Shown here piece by piece: positions 11,801 to 24,107 of a stretch of DNA of 64,000 nt. The stretch comes from Trileptium ribeirensis (Eukaryota > Nematoda > Enoplea > Enoplida > Thoracostomopsidae): the NCBI GenBank assembly GCA_030248225.1, contig JASANE010012010.1, positions 1-64,000 on the forward strand, given 5' to 3'. Position numbers and translations under genes: made by a program. Below the pieces are notes generated by a model. It had not been told where the DNA came from and made no database searches. It was given only the letters and a program-made list of their open reading frames with translations. Position 1 is the first letter of the stretch. Each line of letters starts with the position of its first letter.

Positions 11801-13502
11801 GTGCCCCTCCTGTCCAGGCTGATAAAAGCGACTAGGGACGACCAACTAACGTGATCGAAACGACGTCCCCGACCAATATTACGTAGATCAACTAAAAAAC
11901 CGACACCCGCCGTTATAAGCCAACCATAAATGAACTTTGAGTACTCGGGACAACTGAGCTTCCGCTGGAACTGCTGGAGACGCTGAGACTAAAGCAACTA
12001 GCAATTAGCACATAACCCGTCACAAGGGCGGAACGTTGTGGGAGACTTGATAAAGATGTTAGGCTGGATCTGCAGGACCAAGGATGTACACCGGACGGAG
12101 TTTTTGTGTGCTTCTGACTATTTTGGGTACTGCGTTCTTATCGTAATGTTGTTGGCGATTGCCCGTTTGAACTATCATTGTTATGTTTTCATAACCCTGT
12201 GTCGAAACGTACCCTAGTTGGTCCGTTTACTGTAAATATTTCTTCGCTTGTACTATGGATCTAAGTTTAACTGCCCGATAGTTCGTGCCCCTTGTCGGTT
12301 AAACCTGTTAATACTTTTCAGTTAAGGCACATCGTGTGTGTAGCTTGTACTTGTACCGCTGTCGCCGGGTGCCTAGCTTCCTTGCCCGTGCCGGAATAGC
12401 GCCCCATCCACCGTGCGCGGCCCCTTTGTTTCTCCTCTTCCTCCTCTTGTCGTCAGTTATGTTGAATACTGGTAGCACCGAGTTTATTGCGAGCGAACTT
12501 CGAAGCACGCCGGAACACATAATCCGAGCTATAGCTGACCCAGTAGGGCGTCTCGGGTATAGATTCTGGTCCGGTATTTCAGGGAGCGCGTTCGCTCGCA
12601 CCGCCCCGCCCCCGTTTAGACGCGGACAAGGAAATGTACGGGTACGACTGTTTCAATCTTTATTGGGTTTGATGATCCTCTAATTGCCCGTATATGTCGT
12701 GATAGTATAATGTGCATTATGAATAAAATCTTGCAAATCAGACGATGTGTCCCGCGTTGTTGATGTCCTAGCGTCATAAGTGCGTCCTAATGGACGGGCC
12801 AACCCCGCGTGCCACGGCTTGACGAAGGGAATATTCCAAGCCCTGACGCGTGCGGTTCGCCCCGAATAAATGTACTCTTAAATAACAAAATTCTAGCGAG
12901 AATGGTCTATCAAATTATCTACCGAACTTACTCATGAAATCAGCTCACACAAATAAAGATAAAATTTACTAGGAAAACCTTTTCACCGAATACGGATATG
13001 AACAGGTTATCAGGATGCCAATTAGATAGTCCGACGTTAAACTCTCAGGGAATGTCGGAACCCTGTGGGGGCCACATAGGCTACACACGAATAAAGTGTT
13101 CGACCGGAACTAAACTCACTGGAAATCAAACTTTACCTAGGCAACCTAAATTATCACGCGTTTTTACTTTAAATCAGGTCAGACTAAACAACTTCCGTTA
13201 GATCAGTATAGGGAATATCGGTATGACATTATGACCTGTGAGCACGTTTCGGTGTCAACCTCCCTGGGGGACCTTAGCAATCATGCCAAGATACTAGACA
13301 CGTGCGCAACCAATCGGGCGGGGTCCGAACACACCCCGTGAAGCGCGCCTGCGGCCTGCTAAGCTCCGTAACTTCTTGGGTCTGACCAAGAAACGTGGCT
13401 AAATCGTAAAACTTAGGGTCCACCCTTGAGGTTATGATAGCCGGGGTCGTATGGGCATGGTGTTAGGAAGTTGCGCCATGCAGCTGCGTCACCGTTATTA
13501 CA
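8818..13502 (+). repeat. Giant LTR-like repeat, family 1, copy B (plus)
   Basis: Inverted partner of copy A; the arms agree in long blocks, by eye at roughly nine bases in ten. It ends in TTATTACA at 13501-13502, like the other copies. What follows is not a gag leader, so this copy is a solo or 3' LTR or was rearranged. Similarity to A begins near 8818, just inside a TA-rich microsatellite, so the 5' limit may be a truncation. The terminal 300 bp (13200-13502) are the best conserved part and are also recognisably related to the end of repeat family 2 (20000-20230). Confidence 0.65.
11345..11416 (-). repeat. tRNA-Ser-like segment in LTR copy B
   Basis: Reverse-strand counterpart of 4231-4310, with the A-box-like GGTCGAGTGGTTAA kept and the B box partly decayed (ATGATCGAAAC). 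It is not a functional tRNA. Confidence 0.45.
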
Positions 13503-14679
13503 AAATAGTTGATTTTGTCAATACGACTATGTTTTATCTTGTACCGCAGATCGTATCCCGAGTTCTACATTTCTGACTGGAGTCCTACGGTAAAAGAAAC
13601 GAACCCTCCCTTTTCCCCGCGTGACCCTCGGAAGGCGTATAACGTCGCGCGTCATAGAGAGCGAATTTCGAAGCACGCCAGAACGCATAATCCGAGCTAT
13701 AGCGGATTCAGCTGAGCGCCTCGGGCATAGATTTTGGTCCGGCATCATCGGGAACGACTTCGCTCATGCTACCCCGTTCCTCGCCTAGAAATAGTCAAGG
13801 GAACAAGCGACTGGAGTAATAGAGTGTTGTCGCCGAGATCGTATTGTATCGTGTTTGACCGTGCTTGCCCATTATTAATCGATACTGTATATAACACTAA
13901 ATAAACTCTTGAAGATCAGCCGACGTGTCCCGTGTTTTTGAACTCTTAGCGTGATAAGGACGTCCAAGTGGACGGGTCGACCCTTCGTGCCACGGCTTGC
14001 GGACACCAATTCCCCAAGCCCTGACACGAGCGGTCCGCCACCAATATTGACCTGTTTGTGTAATGGTCTTGCGGCGAGAGTGGTCCACCGAAGTACTTAT
14101 CAAATTTACTAGCTTAATAATCACACTCGCACGAAAGATAAAATTTACTAGGAAAACATTTCCTCTAGATATTAACACAATTAGGTTATAAAAATGTAAA
14201 CTAGGTAGTCCAACGTTAAACGTCTCAGGGCATGTCGGAACACTGTGGGGGCCACATGGCTACAACGGATAAAGTGTTCGGCTAAGGATAAACTCAGTGG
14301 AACTCAAAATTTACATAGCAAACCTAAATTTTCACGCGTTTTACTTTGAATCATGCTTGACAAAACAACTTCCGTTAGGTAAGAATAGGGAATATCGGTG
14401 CGACATTATGACCTGTGAGCACGTATCGGTGTCAACCTCCCTGGGGGACCTCAGCAATCATGCCAAGATACTAGACACGTGCGCAACCAATCGGGCGGTG
14501 TCCGAACACACCCAGTGAAGCGCGCCTGCGGCCTGCTAAGCTCAATAGCTTCTTGGGTGTGGCCAAGAAAAGTGACTAAATTGTAAAACTTATAGTCAGC
14601 CCTTGAGGTTACGATAGCCGGGGTCGTATGGGCATGGTGTTAAGAAGTTGCGCCATGCAGCTGCGTCACCGTTATTACA
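13503..14679 (+). repeat. Partial LTR-like repeat, family 1, copy C (plus)
   Basis: Starts right behind copy B. It repeats the distal part of the LTR: the AAGCACGCC block at 13672, the AGATAAAATTTACTAGGAAAAC block at about 14136, and the final 280 bp ending TTATTACA at 14679. It lacks the first two thirds of the repeat. The head-to-tail B-C arrangement suggests a tandem LTR left by recombination, or a second truncated insertion. Confidence 0.6.
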
Positions 14680-16388
14680 AACAGACCGGTGAGAGAGGTG
14701 GGATGGTGGTGGGTAACCACCAAGGGGTGTAACGCCTAGGTTTTTGGATTTCTTGGAGGTGGCGGATTTTATGTGTAACCAACTCCGTCCCATATCCACC
14801 TGTGGCCATGTGTGCCTGGCCTGTGTCTGCCTAGTTTACTGCTTTCATATGCTCGATATAATTCCCATGACTCTATTCAATATCACGCCTATTTAATTTA
14901 AACTTACCATCGGGCAAAAGTTTCTGATGTGGTGAAGGAATCAAGCTATGCTTATGGTAAGATTATAAATTTAGTTGATACTTGAAAGGTATAGTTAAAC
15001 CATTTCTACCATATAAATCATACGCATGAAATGTAAAGGCTCTTTAAACGGGTGTAAACAATGCTCACGGGCGTAATATTTTGTTGCATAACGGTTTGCC
15101 GACTATTTTCAATTCCAAACTACTGAAAACGGAAAAAACCATTTTTTCGTTGGTTTTTCCGGTGCCCAACCCTGTTTAGTGGTCGGTAGCCCAAGGTCAA
15201 CTTTTCTTATCATAGAAATATGTACGCGAAGAAACGTTCCAAAGGACTAACGAAAGACAGTAATTTATTCAAGCAGATAACTGGTGTGACTTTTTGAAAT
15301 TCGAAGAAAGTACTAGGTAAAGTTTAAAAATTTTCATTTACATCAAGATAATAAGAAATTTACGATAAAAGATGCGTGCGCATGGTCTTATGTCACACGT
15401 TCAAATGGGGTAACTACTATGTCACACGAAGAGTCCAGCTTGACTATTTAAATATTTAATAGCCTAGCTATGTAATGTGTTTGTCATTGACTGTGGAGCC
15501 GGACTGCGCATTTGTCAGGAGGCGTTCAGCTGAGCCCCTATAACTATTAAGCCTGAGACAATTTTGGTCCACAATCATTACGCTTTTTACTATGTATATC
15601 TAAATAATGCCCAAACCGCGGTATACTGCTTAAAATGATAATTATATATATGAAAAACAAATATATACCTTAGAATTGCTGTAAAAATACTATTAGAACA
15701 AAAAGCTATTACACTAAGCACAACAATAAATAAAATTGCTCAATTGACGGTTCAGCCCTTTGTCGCGCATAGCCTAGCTAAACTCCCTGTTTCTCACATT
15801 AAAATTAGCTAAGCCAACCAAATGTACCATAGTAGAGCAGATAAGTATTGTTCACCCGAACTAGTTAAGCTGGACGCGTGACATAATATGGCTCTGGCGT
15901 ACTCATCTTATCGTAAATAATGTATAACAGCCAGATTTTACGTTAAATCTGGCCATGAATCTGTTTTGACAAACCAACGACAATGCTGTTCTAGAGTCTT
16001 CCCGTTTCATTATTGCGGCACGTGTATACTTATTTAAGCTAAGTCCAGAGCTAGTCCCTTTTCTCTGCGGAGCGCGACATGTGATAACGAGCTAACGACC
16101 ACAGCAGTCGATGGACACAAACTACTCGGAATCAAACCCAGCACGGTGCTTTGGCAAATTCCGACTGTTGCAAAGCAGATTAATTATTATTAAAAATTTC
16201 GCCTTCGAAGTTTATAGGAAATGCACTGTTAAACGATTTCTTACCATCTCCATCACAAAGCGATTGCAATTTATTTTGTACCAAGCACTAGCACGATTCA
16301 CAAAACTACATTTTATCGCATGAAAAGGCTGGATTTGTTGCTGAAACTATTGCCTCATTACCGCAGAAAGCTTAGTTTTCCCATCATT
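14680..16388. other. No recognisable gene
   Basis: AT-rich sequence with no ORF resembling a known family and no repeat shared with the rest of the window. A loose hairpin near 15133-15163 (GGAAAAAACCA and TTGGTTTTTCC) is the only structure seen. Confidence 0.5.
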
Positions 16389-19300
16389 TGTAACAGCCCG
16401 AGTTTTGGTCGAAATCTCAAGTATCCAAAATCAGGCCATAGGGGCCTCAAAATTCAATGGATAAAGGGCGATCGGATACAGGTGGAGCGTGGTCCGGACT
16501 ATAACTTGTGCATTATTGTTCGTTGTTATAAAATAAACTTCATGTCATCATTATATTGTATTGATACGGTCACGTTCCACCAGCCCGAGGTGCGCGGGGT
16601 GATTTCGCACCTAAAATTGAACCAAAATTCTATTGTGGAAGTGTCCGATCGTGCCCAGGATCATTACTGTTTCTGAATAATTGGCATAACAATGTTATCG
16701 ATTTGTATTTGGGGATGGTACGGATGCGTAGTCGGCTCGGCCGGGGACAAGGGGGAGAGATTTCGCGTTTCATCACCATCCGCCTTAACGAATTTTGTTA
16801 ATTAGGCGCCCCAAGGTCGATCCCGGTGCGCATCCGTGCCCAAAATAAACGAATTATATTTGTTGCTAAAGTGTGCAAGGTAATTTGGATATGTCCCTGT
16901 GTGTCAGGATGGACCGAGGTGGAGTGCAAGACTCTTATCAAAGTTCGAAAGGGGATTTCATTTTAATTCGGATCTCGGGAATCTGCCCTGACACGCAGGG
17001 AAAGGAACTGTGTATAATATGTACATGCACATATTTCAGGGGATGCTTTGAATACATCTGAAAAATGATAAAGTTGACCTAAAGCGACAAAAGTTTTCAT
17101 ATTAAAGGGGTGTAAGAAAATTGAAATTTTGGGGGTTTTTTGGTATTGCAAAACAGAAATGGGACATTAAATTATCATTAGGGACCTTTAAGGCTTCTAA
17201 ATTGCCCATTCGGGTCAATCTGACCCCAACCCGTAAGTACTTATGGACCCCTGACCCAGCGTTTAAACTTTCAAACTTTAGGGTCCTAAATCACCATGTC
17301 TCAAACAAAAACTCCCCGATTTTTGGAGCCCCGTACCTTAATTGGGCCCTATACTAACCATTTCGCTGAAAGCCGGGGCCATCCGCCCCAACGGGTCTAC
17401 GCGGGATCCCCATAACTCAATTGGAACCCAAAATTCTACTATCATGCACACATTTTTCTGCTCTTAACAGGCCTCCTAGGGGAATTACCATAAAATAAGG
17501 GCTGTCATAAGTAGGCGACCAGCCAGGGCATGGATATGATCCCGCCCCCGGTCGCCTACCACTTTCCGTTCCTGAAATATGAACAAAAAACAATAAAAAT
17601 TTTACTGCGAATAAAGCGCCCGAAGCGCTGATATATTTTCCTATTCTCGAAGACCTCGCACCGACCAGCGCGAGGTTCTGTCTTGTTTACGTGCTTTTTG
17701 GCACGCCTCGGCCACTGTCCAGTGCTCAACAACACATTTTACATTGGTATGTATGTCGGTGTCGGCAATTTTTCTTTAAACTTGGTTGCTGTTGTTTTGG
17801 CCGGCAAGGACCCGCAGTCGTATATATATATATTTGATGGGGCACCCAGTTATGTGCTACCCGGTCGATGAATGTGCCGCGGCAAATTGTCATTTAATGG
17901 TTTATGCTTCATCGCTTATGCTAGTGAAGTTGCTTGTATTTTATTTGTATAGATCTTTTGATGTATGGTACAGGCGGTGAAGGACGTTCGAATTTTCAAA
18001 TTTCAAAACTTTTGAGCTTACGAGGAAAAAGAAAAAAGGGGGGTTTGAGCTGAGTATAAAAGAGACTGCCCGATTCCCCGATCGGGACCAGTCGGTTTTT
18101 CTTTTGTAGGCTTTGGCGGTTGTCGCCAAATTTTAAATTTTCGTTTTAATAAGGCTTTTCGTTTGTCTTTTGCTTGCTTTTGGGTATGCTAGGGTTGGTT
18201 TCTCGCCGTGCCCCCACGGTGGAGAGCCTCCCCTGGTTTGATACGTGTTTCGATCAGGCAAGGGCCGTCCTTTGCGGACGTTGAGGTGTCGGAAGGATGC
18301 TTCGCGCGCCCGCAAAGGACGACCCCGTTGAAATTCGCGAAATTATGCTGATTCGTCTAAAATTTTACGCTCACGAACATTCCGACTGGTTCCCCGCTCC
18401 TCGGACGCCTTCTTTCCGTTTACAGGTCCGAGGAGTGGTCAAAATTTCGTTCTAAGGCAATTGACGGCGGGCAAAGTTCGTTTCTACGCAGTTTTAGTCA
18501 AAATTTACTTTGAGGCCTCGGGCCGTGAGAAAAAATTACTTTTCCACGCAAGAACAATTAAACTTCCACGCTGAGGCGAGTGCTGCCGTTTCAAAACGCT
18601 TCTCAGAAGGAGAATTTCTCCTAAAACTTGGTTGAGAGTTGTATCAAAGGAAAGGGGATTCTGCCAAAATTTATAAGGGATAACGGGAGTAATACGGAGG
18701 ACGTGGCCGTTTGCATCTGCAGGGGTCACGCGTTGACCCCCGTTGTTTCTAAATCGAACTACAGCGTCGAATCCTCATTCGTTCGCTGTTTCTTCTGCTT
18801 ATGGGTAAATATCGATGCAGACGACTGCGGGCCAGAGTTTAATCAAAGTTCCTAGGTGGGTCATCAGCTGAGCCTAGAGCGAGACAGGGACTGGAGTTGG
18901 CGGTGCGTTAAATGGCATCAAAATTTTGGTGGGACGTGGTTTTTCTAACCGTGCAACTACGGGGAGAAGTCACGTCGGCACCCTCTCCCTGAGCCCTCTG
19001 GGAGCGACTCTCAGATTAGTTATGCCGTTCGTGAGCCACTCCAGTCGCTGTTGAAAGTGGGTAAAATTTTGGACCCCTGGTCTCGTTTTTCTTGAAGCCC
19101 GAATCACGTAATGCACTAAACCATTGAGGGATAATAGGTAACTAAACGTTAAGTGTACAGGAGACTGTTCTCGGAAAATTGTTAGGGAATTCATCGGTCT
19201 CTGAAGCATTTCGTCTGGCCTGGTTCGATTAAAATTTTAGGGTGTCATGTTCAAGGATGGCTCGAAATGTATTCCAGGGTGTCTTGTAGGGCACCCGATA

Positions 19301-20244
19301 GTTCTACGTTATATTGTGAATATTATAATTGAGTGTTGTATGCCCCGATTGGGCAATGTTATATAGTGTGCCAAATGCAAAAAAGGGATCAATAGTAAAA
19401 CGCTTGAACCGTGTGTCACTTCTGGAAGCAGTTCGGAATTTGGTTTAATTGTCCGATCACGCTAGTTTTAGGTTAACCATAGTAGCTCCGACAAGCACTC
19501 TTAAAGATCTATGAACCCAAGTCAATTTTAACCACAGTGAGCAATGCCTCTTCACCACCACGCCCGCCTGACTAAGTTCTCCCGCACGCCTCCGTCTCAG
19601 AGACCGAACCAGCGATCTTCTCAATATTTTGCATTATACTCGTATTATCAGAGAAACCCCGCCGCCATCCTTCCGCAGTAAATCGTCGCCTTGCACAACC
19701 CGTCGCTTAGGTTGCAACTCTGACAATCAAAATCTTGACTCTCAAGGGACTGGGGCCCTCGCCTCAGTGCCCTCTGCGTTATCATGAGCAATCAAGAATT
19801 AGGGAACATACCCCGACTAAGACTTTCAGGATTTGCGCACGCTTATAGTCTAGGCATCAGGGTCCGTTGTGCCATGCTCTAGGATTAGAAACATGACCAA
19901 GCGCACAGGGATACCCCAACGAGAGATCTCACTAGGACCAGAGAACCCCGTTTAAGGGATTAAGTGGATAAAGAGAGAAAGGCGAGTCATCCTTATTACC
20001 TGTGAGCAGGCTTAGGGGTTGACTCTCCCTCGGGGGACCACATACCATTAGACACGTGGGCCAATATAGGGGCCAGGCCGAACACCCTGGTTAACCCGCC
20101 GGCAGCCTGCTAAGCTAAGCGGTTCCCTTAGGTCATCGCGTAGATCACCGGGCAGTCGTGGAAGCCGGGGTTGTCCGGGCACCACACGCTGAGAAAATAG
20201 TGGTGCAGCTGGGATCCCTTAGAGCCAGAACTGGTCCTAGTACA
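16389..20244 (+). repeat. Giant LTR-like repeat, family 2, copy 1 (solo)
   Basis: 3.86 kb matching 34615-38420 in direct orientation. It starts TGTAACAGCC and ends CTAGTACA, so it has TG..CA termini. It carries a TATAAAAG box at 18055 preceded by GC-poor sequence, as in a U3-R-U5 LTR. No gag or pol follows (a MITE fragment begins at 20261), so this looks like a solo LTR. The flanking five bases do not form an obvious target-site duplication. The distal 240 bp are related in sequence and order to the end of repeat family 1 (for example GACCTGTGAGCA versus TACCTGTGAGCA, and GCCTGCTAAGCT in both). ORFs inside do not look like proteins. Confidence 0.65.
18055..18062 (+). promoter_or_regulatory. 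TATA box of LTR family 2, copy 1
   Basis: TATAAAAG followed by GAGACTGCCCGATTCCCC, identical at 36228-36235 in copy 2 although the surrounding U3 has diverged. This is a likely Pol II core promoter, with transcription starting about 25-30 bases downstream. Confidence 0.6.
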
Positions 20245-20260
20245 TATACATATAAACTGT

Positions 20261-20501
20261 TGTGTAGTTTTTTTAAAATTCTCTATATTTGTATCTAGGC
20301 CATATGAACATTGATGAAATAATGCCGCACACTGTCGATAAAACTGCAAGACACGGTGTGCTTGACACTGGCGAGAAGTGGAAATACCGCTAGCCAGCTT
20401 CCTTTGAAAAAATTTATAAAAAAAATGGGGCGTCTAAGACATGACACTGTGTGGTGTACATAGGTTCCAAACGTTGGGGATATTGTAACGTGAACACCGC
20501 A
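20261..20501 (+). mobile_element. MITE fragment (same family as 49284-49778)
   Basis: Matches the right half of the complete element at 49284-49778, including the shared phrase TTTGTATCTAGGCCA and the terminal GGTTCCAAACGTTGG block. It ends GAACACCGCA followed by TTA. The left half is missing, since the solo LTR ends 16 bases before the match begins. Confidence 0.7.
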
Positions 20502-20639
20502 TTATATCGCTCCACAAATTTCTGAAGATATACAACGGTAAAGTTGTAATGATGGAGATCTGATTTAGTTAAGTGAACAGTGACACTCGATTCCTTTTCG
20601 AGTCGAAAATTTTCCCACTTCTAATGTATATATACAAGG

Positions 20640-21240
20640 GTAAGGGTGAGTAGCCACGATTGGAGGGAGCTTAAAAATGTGGACAACCTCCCCCACCCCC
20701 CGAGGAGGACCCATTTTTGCCAACTTTCAGCGCGTTTGCTACAATATTCCACGCCCTTTCGGCGTGAGGCGGTGCACCAGTGAGGGTACGGTGGCACCCT
20801 CCCTGGTGGATACACCAGGCTCTCGGCGGGTGTAGTCCGAGGTCTCTGGAGGTAACTCCCTGCTTGGGCATGTATGACCTAATGGTTCTAATTTATTACA
20901 TGTATGTGAAGATAGTTTTATGTATCATATACATTGATTCTTTTAATAAATATATTTCTTTTGCTTACGAAAATAAATTATGGGCAAGGCGACAACCCGC
21001 TGCTTGCACAAGACATCGCGACGTTGGTCGCAATGGCGTCGCCAAGGGGGGCCACAGAGGGGCTTGTCCCTCAGTTTGGCTCGGTGCCCTCCACCACTCT
21101 CAGTTCGAATCAGCAGCTAACTCGTGCCCCTTGAGATAGCCTTAGTGCCCCCTCAGTTCGGATTTTGTGCCCCTCCAGATAGTCTTGGTACCCCACCAGT
21201 TTGGATTTTCTGGCTACGCCCCTGGTTGGTCGATCGTTTC
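20640..21240. repeat. Old transposon fragment with C-rich tandem units
   Basis: GC-rich island in AT-rich DNA. At 21080-21220 units of about 45 bp alternate GTGCCCC or GTACCCC with CAGTTYGGATTTT. It closes with TTCTGGCTACGCCCCTGG; the reverse complement of that phrase is, from memory, a common end of DNA transposons in marine invertebrates. No ORF is convincing. Confidence 0.4.
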
Positions 21241-21556
21241 TCGATAGAAGGAATGAACATACCGTTTTGGCAACCCGTTTAGCTCGTGTATATATCACAT
21301 TTTTTTCCAGTTTAGCTCGTGTATATATATTTCACATTTTTTCCTTGGCAGTATCGTAATTCCAGCCTCAATAAAATCGTTTTGGAGCTTCGACTTTATA
21401 TAATGAACGTTTCGTCTCTCAAAATGTAACTATTTTTCTATATAATATACAGGGCGAGTCCCGGATCTACCGATGAATTTGCAGCTGTAACGTTGCACAG
21501 CTAGAATGTCGCTGTTTTATTTCAGCCCACTATGTCCTGTTCGAATCCGCCTTGCA

Positions 21557-21830
21557 TTAAACCCATTTCGTCCCGAATTTAATTTACATTTCGAGTATCG
21601 ATGAAAAAGCATTGGTCGCCGCAAGGTATCGAACTCCGTACGGGGTGTCTTGTTTATTAATCATTGGGCTATCTCGTAGCTATTGCTCAGATCCTTACGG
21701 CTCCTCCCAAAGTGAGCGAAAAAACACGCGTACAGTCGTGCAGAATTCGCTGGATTTAGTAAGTGACTCACATTCAAACGTAAACAGTTGTAGTCGAACT
21801 ACAGGAGCTATAAGATTGATGTTATAACAA
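21557..21830 (-). repeat. Diverged tRNA-like TTAA repeat, copy 1
   Basis: Begins TTAAACCCATTTCGTCCCG, like the TTAA-flanked element at 21963. Inside, the minus strand shows tRNA-like A and B boxes (TAGCCCAATGATT and GAGTTCGATACC) followed by a GAGCGAAAAAACACGCG block also seen in the other copies. The right terminus is too diverged to place exactly. Confidence 0.45.
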
Positions 21831-21962
21831 TTTTTATTTATTATACAAGCTATGTAAAAATGAAGTTATGTGTCATGCAAAAAAGAAAATGCATGCTTTC
21901 GCACATTCACTAGCCTAAGGTGCATTTCCTGTTAGTTGTGCGATTGGTTAATTTTTAATTAA

Positions 21963-22227
21963 CCCTTTCATGCCCGAATTAATTTGAGTATCGTGCAATA
22001 TTTGACAAACTCAAGCCTGCGCCAGGGATCGAACCCGAAACGTACGATTGAAACTTGTGTACACAAACCACTGAGCTATCTGAGAGCTGTTGCTCGGTTC
22101 CTTAAGGAACCTCACAATGCGAGCGAATAACAACGCACGTTCAAACGTACGATATACGACAAACTCAGTAAACACAACGAGTCGCACTGTGCGTTTGGTC
22201 CATTTGGACCTTACGGTCATGAGAGGG
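21963..22227 (-). mobile_element. TTAA-flanked MITE with internal tRNA-like sequence
   Basis: A 265-bp element flanked by TTAA on both sides (21959-21962 and 22228-22231). Terminal inverted repeats are CCCTTTCATGCCCG at the left and CCCTCTCATGACCG (reverse complement) at the right, 12 of 14 bases the same. TTAA duplication and CCC-starting TIRs are the hallmark of piggyBac-type transposons. Inside, on the minus strand, 22017-22092 reads like a tRNA: A box TAGCTCAGTGG and B box GGTTCGATCCC. There is no ORF, so it is non-autonomous. Confidence 0.65.
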
Positions 22228-22231
22228 TTAA

Positions 22232-23787
22232 GAGATACCAGATCAAAAAATTGATTATACAAATTTATGATTCGAAATCATCTTCTGAATTACAGGAAAA
22301 ATTATTCCCATATAGGCAATTTCACAAATATTTTGTACTGTAATGCTAAAAATTTGATACAAAACATTTACGAGAAATAATTTTCTAAATGAAATTTGGT
22401 ACTATACATACAAGACTTTTTATATCCGCATGAGTAGAGATATATTTTATAGATTGAAGCGTTATAAATTTTCGTAGTTTCGTTGACAGATCTTTTAGAA
22501 GCTCGTTACTATGAGTATACAATTATAAATTGGAGTCCGTTGTGGAGCACAACCGAGTCGGCTGTACGCTTGGCGCCAAATAATTTAGAGTACCTCGTAT
22601 CGATCCTCTAACCCATTTTAACATATATGGTTAGAATTGTAACTGAAGGTTGTAATATAGTCGGACGATAATTACTAACTTAGTCTGGGATGAAATATTT
22701 AGTTCTAACCTCGACTACTTGACCTAATTATCAAAGGTCGCATCATGTTCAAAAATATTAACCCGACCTGACGGGAATGTAACACAACCAATGTCGATAA
22801 ATAACTAGATAACCGGATGTGAAAAAATTAGTACTATATACTGGTGATCAGGTTACGTGTGGGCTTCAGTCAGTGCTTTATCGAATATGGTGTTCCAGAC
22901 AGCGTTAGGTCCAAATAAACGGGACGATATATATCCAAACATGTGGACAGGAAATCCCAACTGTACGCTACAAGCTGACGATTGAAAGATAGAAATGAAA
23001 TTCGTTCGCAAATTATTTTCGACCCGTTCTAAAACGGTTGGCACTCCTTTACTTAGCATGTCTACAATAAGACATGTTGTACAGACAATTCTAGAACTTA
23101 AAACTCTTCAAAAAATGTCAGTACAGTGCGTTGAATGAAGGACCACGACTTAGTAAAAGGCTTTAGCATAAACCTTATATAAGCCAATCACCTTAATTTC
23201 AGCTTCAGGCATGCTAAAGGTATATCGACACTAGATATTATACTATTTTCACGGCAACATGTCAGACATGTTAAGCAAAGGGACAGCCAAAATAGCACCT
23301 GTCCAAATGTGATTAGTGGCATTTAATGAACAATTTGCATTTTTTTCTTTTTTAATTTTGATATGTTGCATTGTTGGAACCTTTTTATGTTTATGCCGTA
23401 TTCGTGTCAATTTTTCACTTTTTGTAATTATCCTTAGACGAAAAACGCTAGCAGGTCAACATGCAGTAAAATTAACGCATATGGTTTTAATAACATGGCT
23501 ACGTAACCAATTAACATACACAACTGATTATATGTAACTACACAGAATGCTTTAGACAGGGTCACCGCGGCTTGGCATGCAAAAAATTCCAGTTTTGTGC
23601 TAATTTTCCAGAATATATTTCTTGGTCAGCAAGTAATTTTCCCCAGAAATAGTAATCGATCGAATTTTTGGAGGCAAACCTGGGGTCAATTAAATATCTG
23701 AGTTACTCTGCCCATTTATGAAAGAAAAATTCAACACTGTAATTATATATTCTGCACATACACCAATTGACTGGAAATGTCACTTGC
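22232..23787. other. No recognisable gene
   Basis: AT-rich intergenic sequence. Short ORFs here are not supported by any family resemblance, and no repeat links it to other parts of the window. Confidence 0.5.
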
Positions 23788-24107
23788 TCAGGACATAACG
23801 GCGCAGCGCTTAGATTTTAGCTCTTCAATGTCTGCGCGGATTTTTTTTCGTTCCTCGTCGCCTGCAACTGCATCCGCCTTTTTGCGATAATCCAGGGGGG
23901 CGCGGTCATGGGCGCACCCTTAACACACTTCAGCTGTTCCGGAGTGAAATGAATAGCCACTGGGCCGCCAGCTTCCAGCACCGCATAAAACATAATACGT
24001 TGGGCCACCAATGAGTCTTGACTTAGATTCTCTACCAAAATGTCCTCATTAACTGAAAATTCGCTCTCTACTGACGCGCTTCCGTGGGGAATAATTGCAT
24101 GATTTTA
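23788..24107 (-). pseudogene. Small frameshifted ORF, function unknown
   Basis: The minus strand has an open frame from about 24107 that looks coding. It has an acidic start, a hydrophobic block (RIMFYAVLEAGG), and HFTPEQLKCVKGAPMTAP. At a run of six C (23895-23900 as G on the plus strand) the plausible frame changes. The continuing frame ends at 23788-23790 with a charged, coiled-coil-like tail rich in Glu, Arg and Lys (EERKKIRADIEELKSKR). The two halves give about 105 residues. There is no ATG near the open start, so it could be an exon or a transposon remnant. I do not recognise the family. The homopolymer frameshift could also be an assembly error. Confidence 0.4.

Noticed and set aside
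18505..19209. ORFs repeated in both family 2 LTR copies (also at 36684-37388)
   Set aside because: They persist only because the two copies are nearly identical there; the peptides look random, and the segment is LTR-like non-coding DNA.
22017..22092. Functional tRNA gene on the minus strand
   Set aside because: A and B boxes are good, but the acceptor stem does not pair and the segment lies inside a TTAA-flanked multi-copy repeat.
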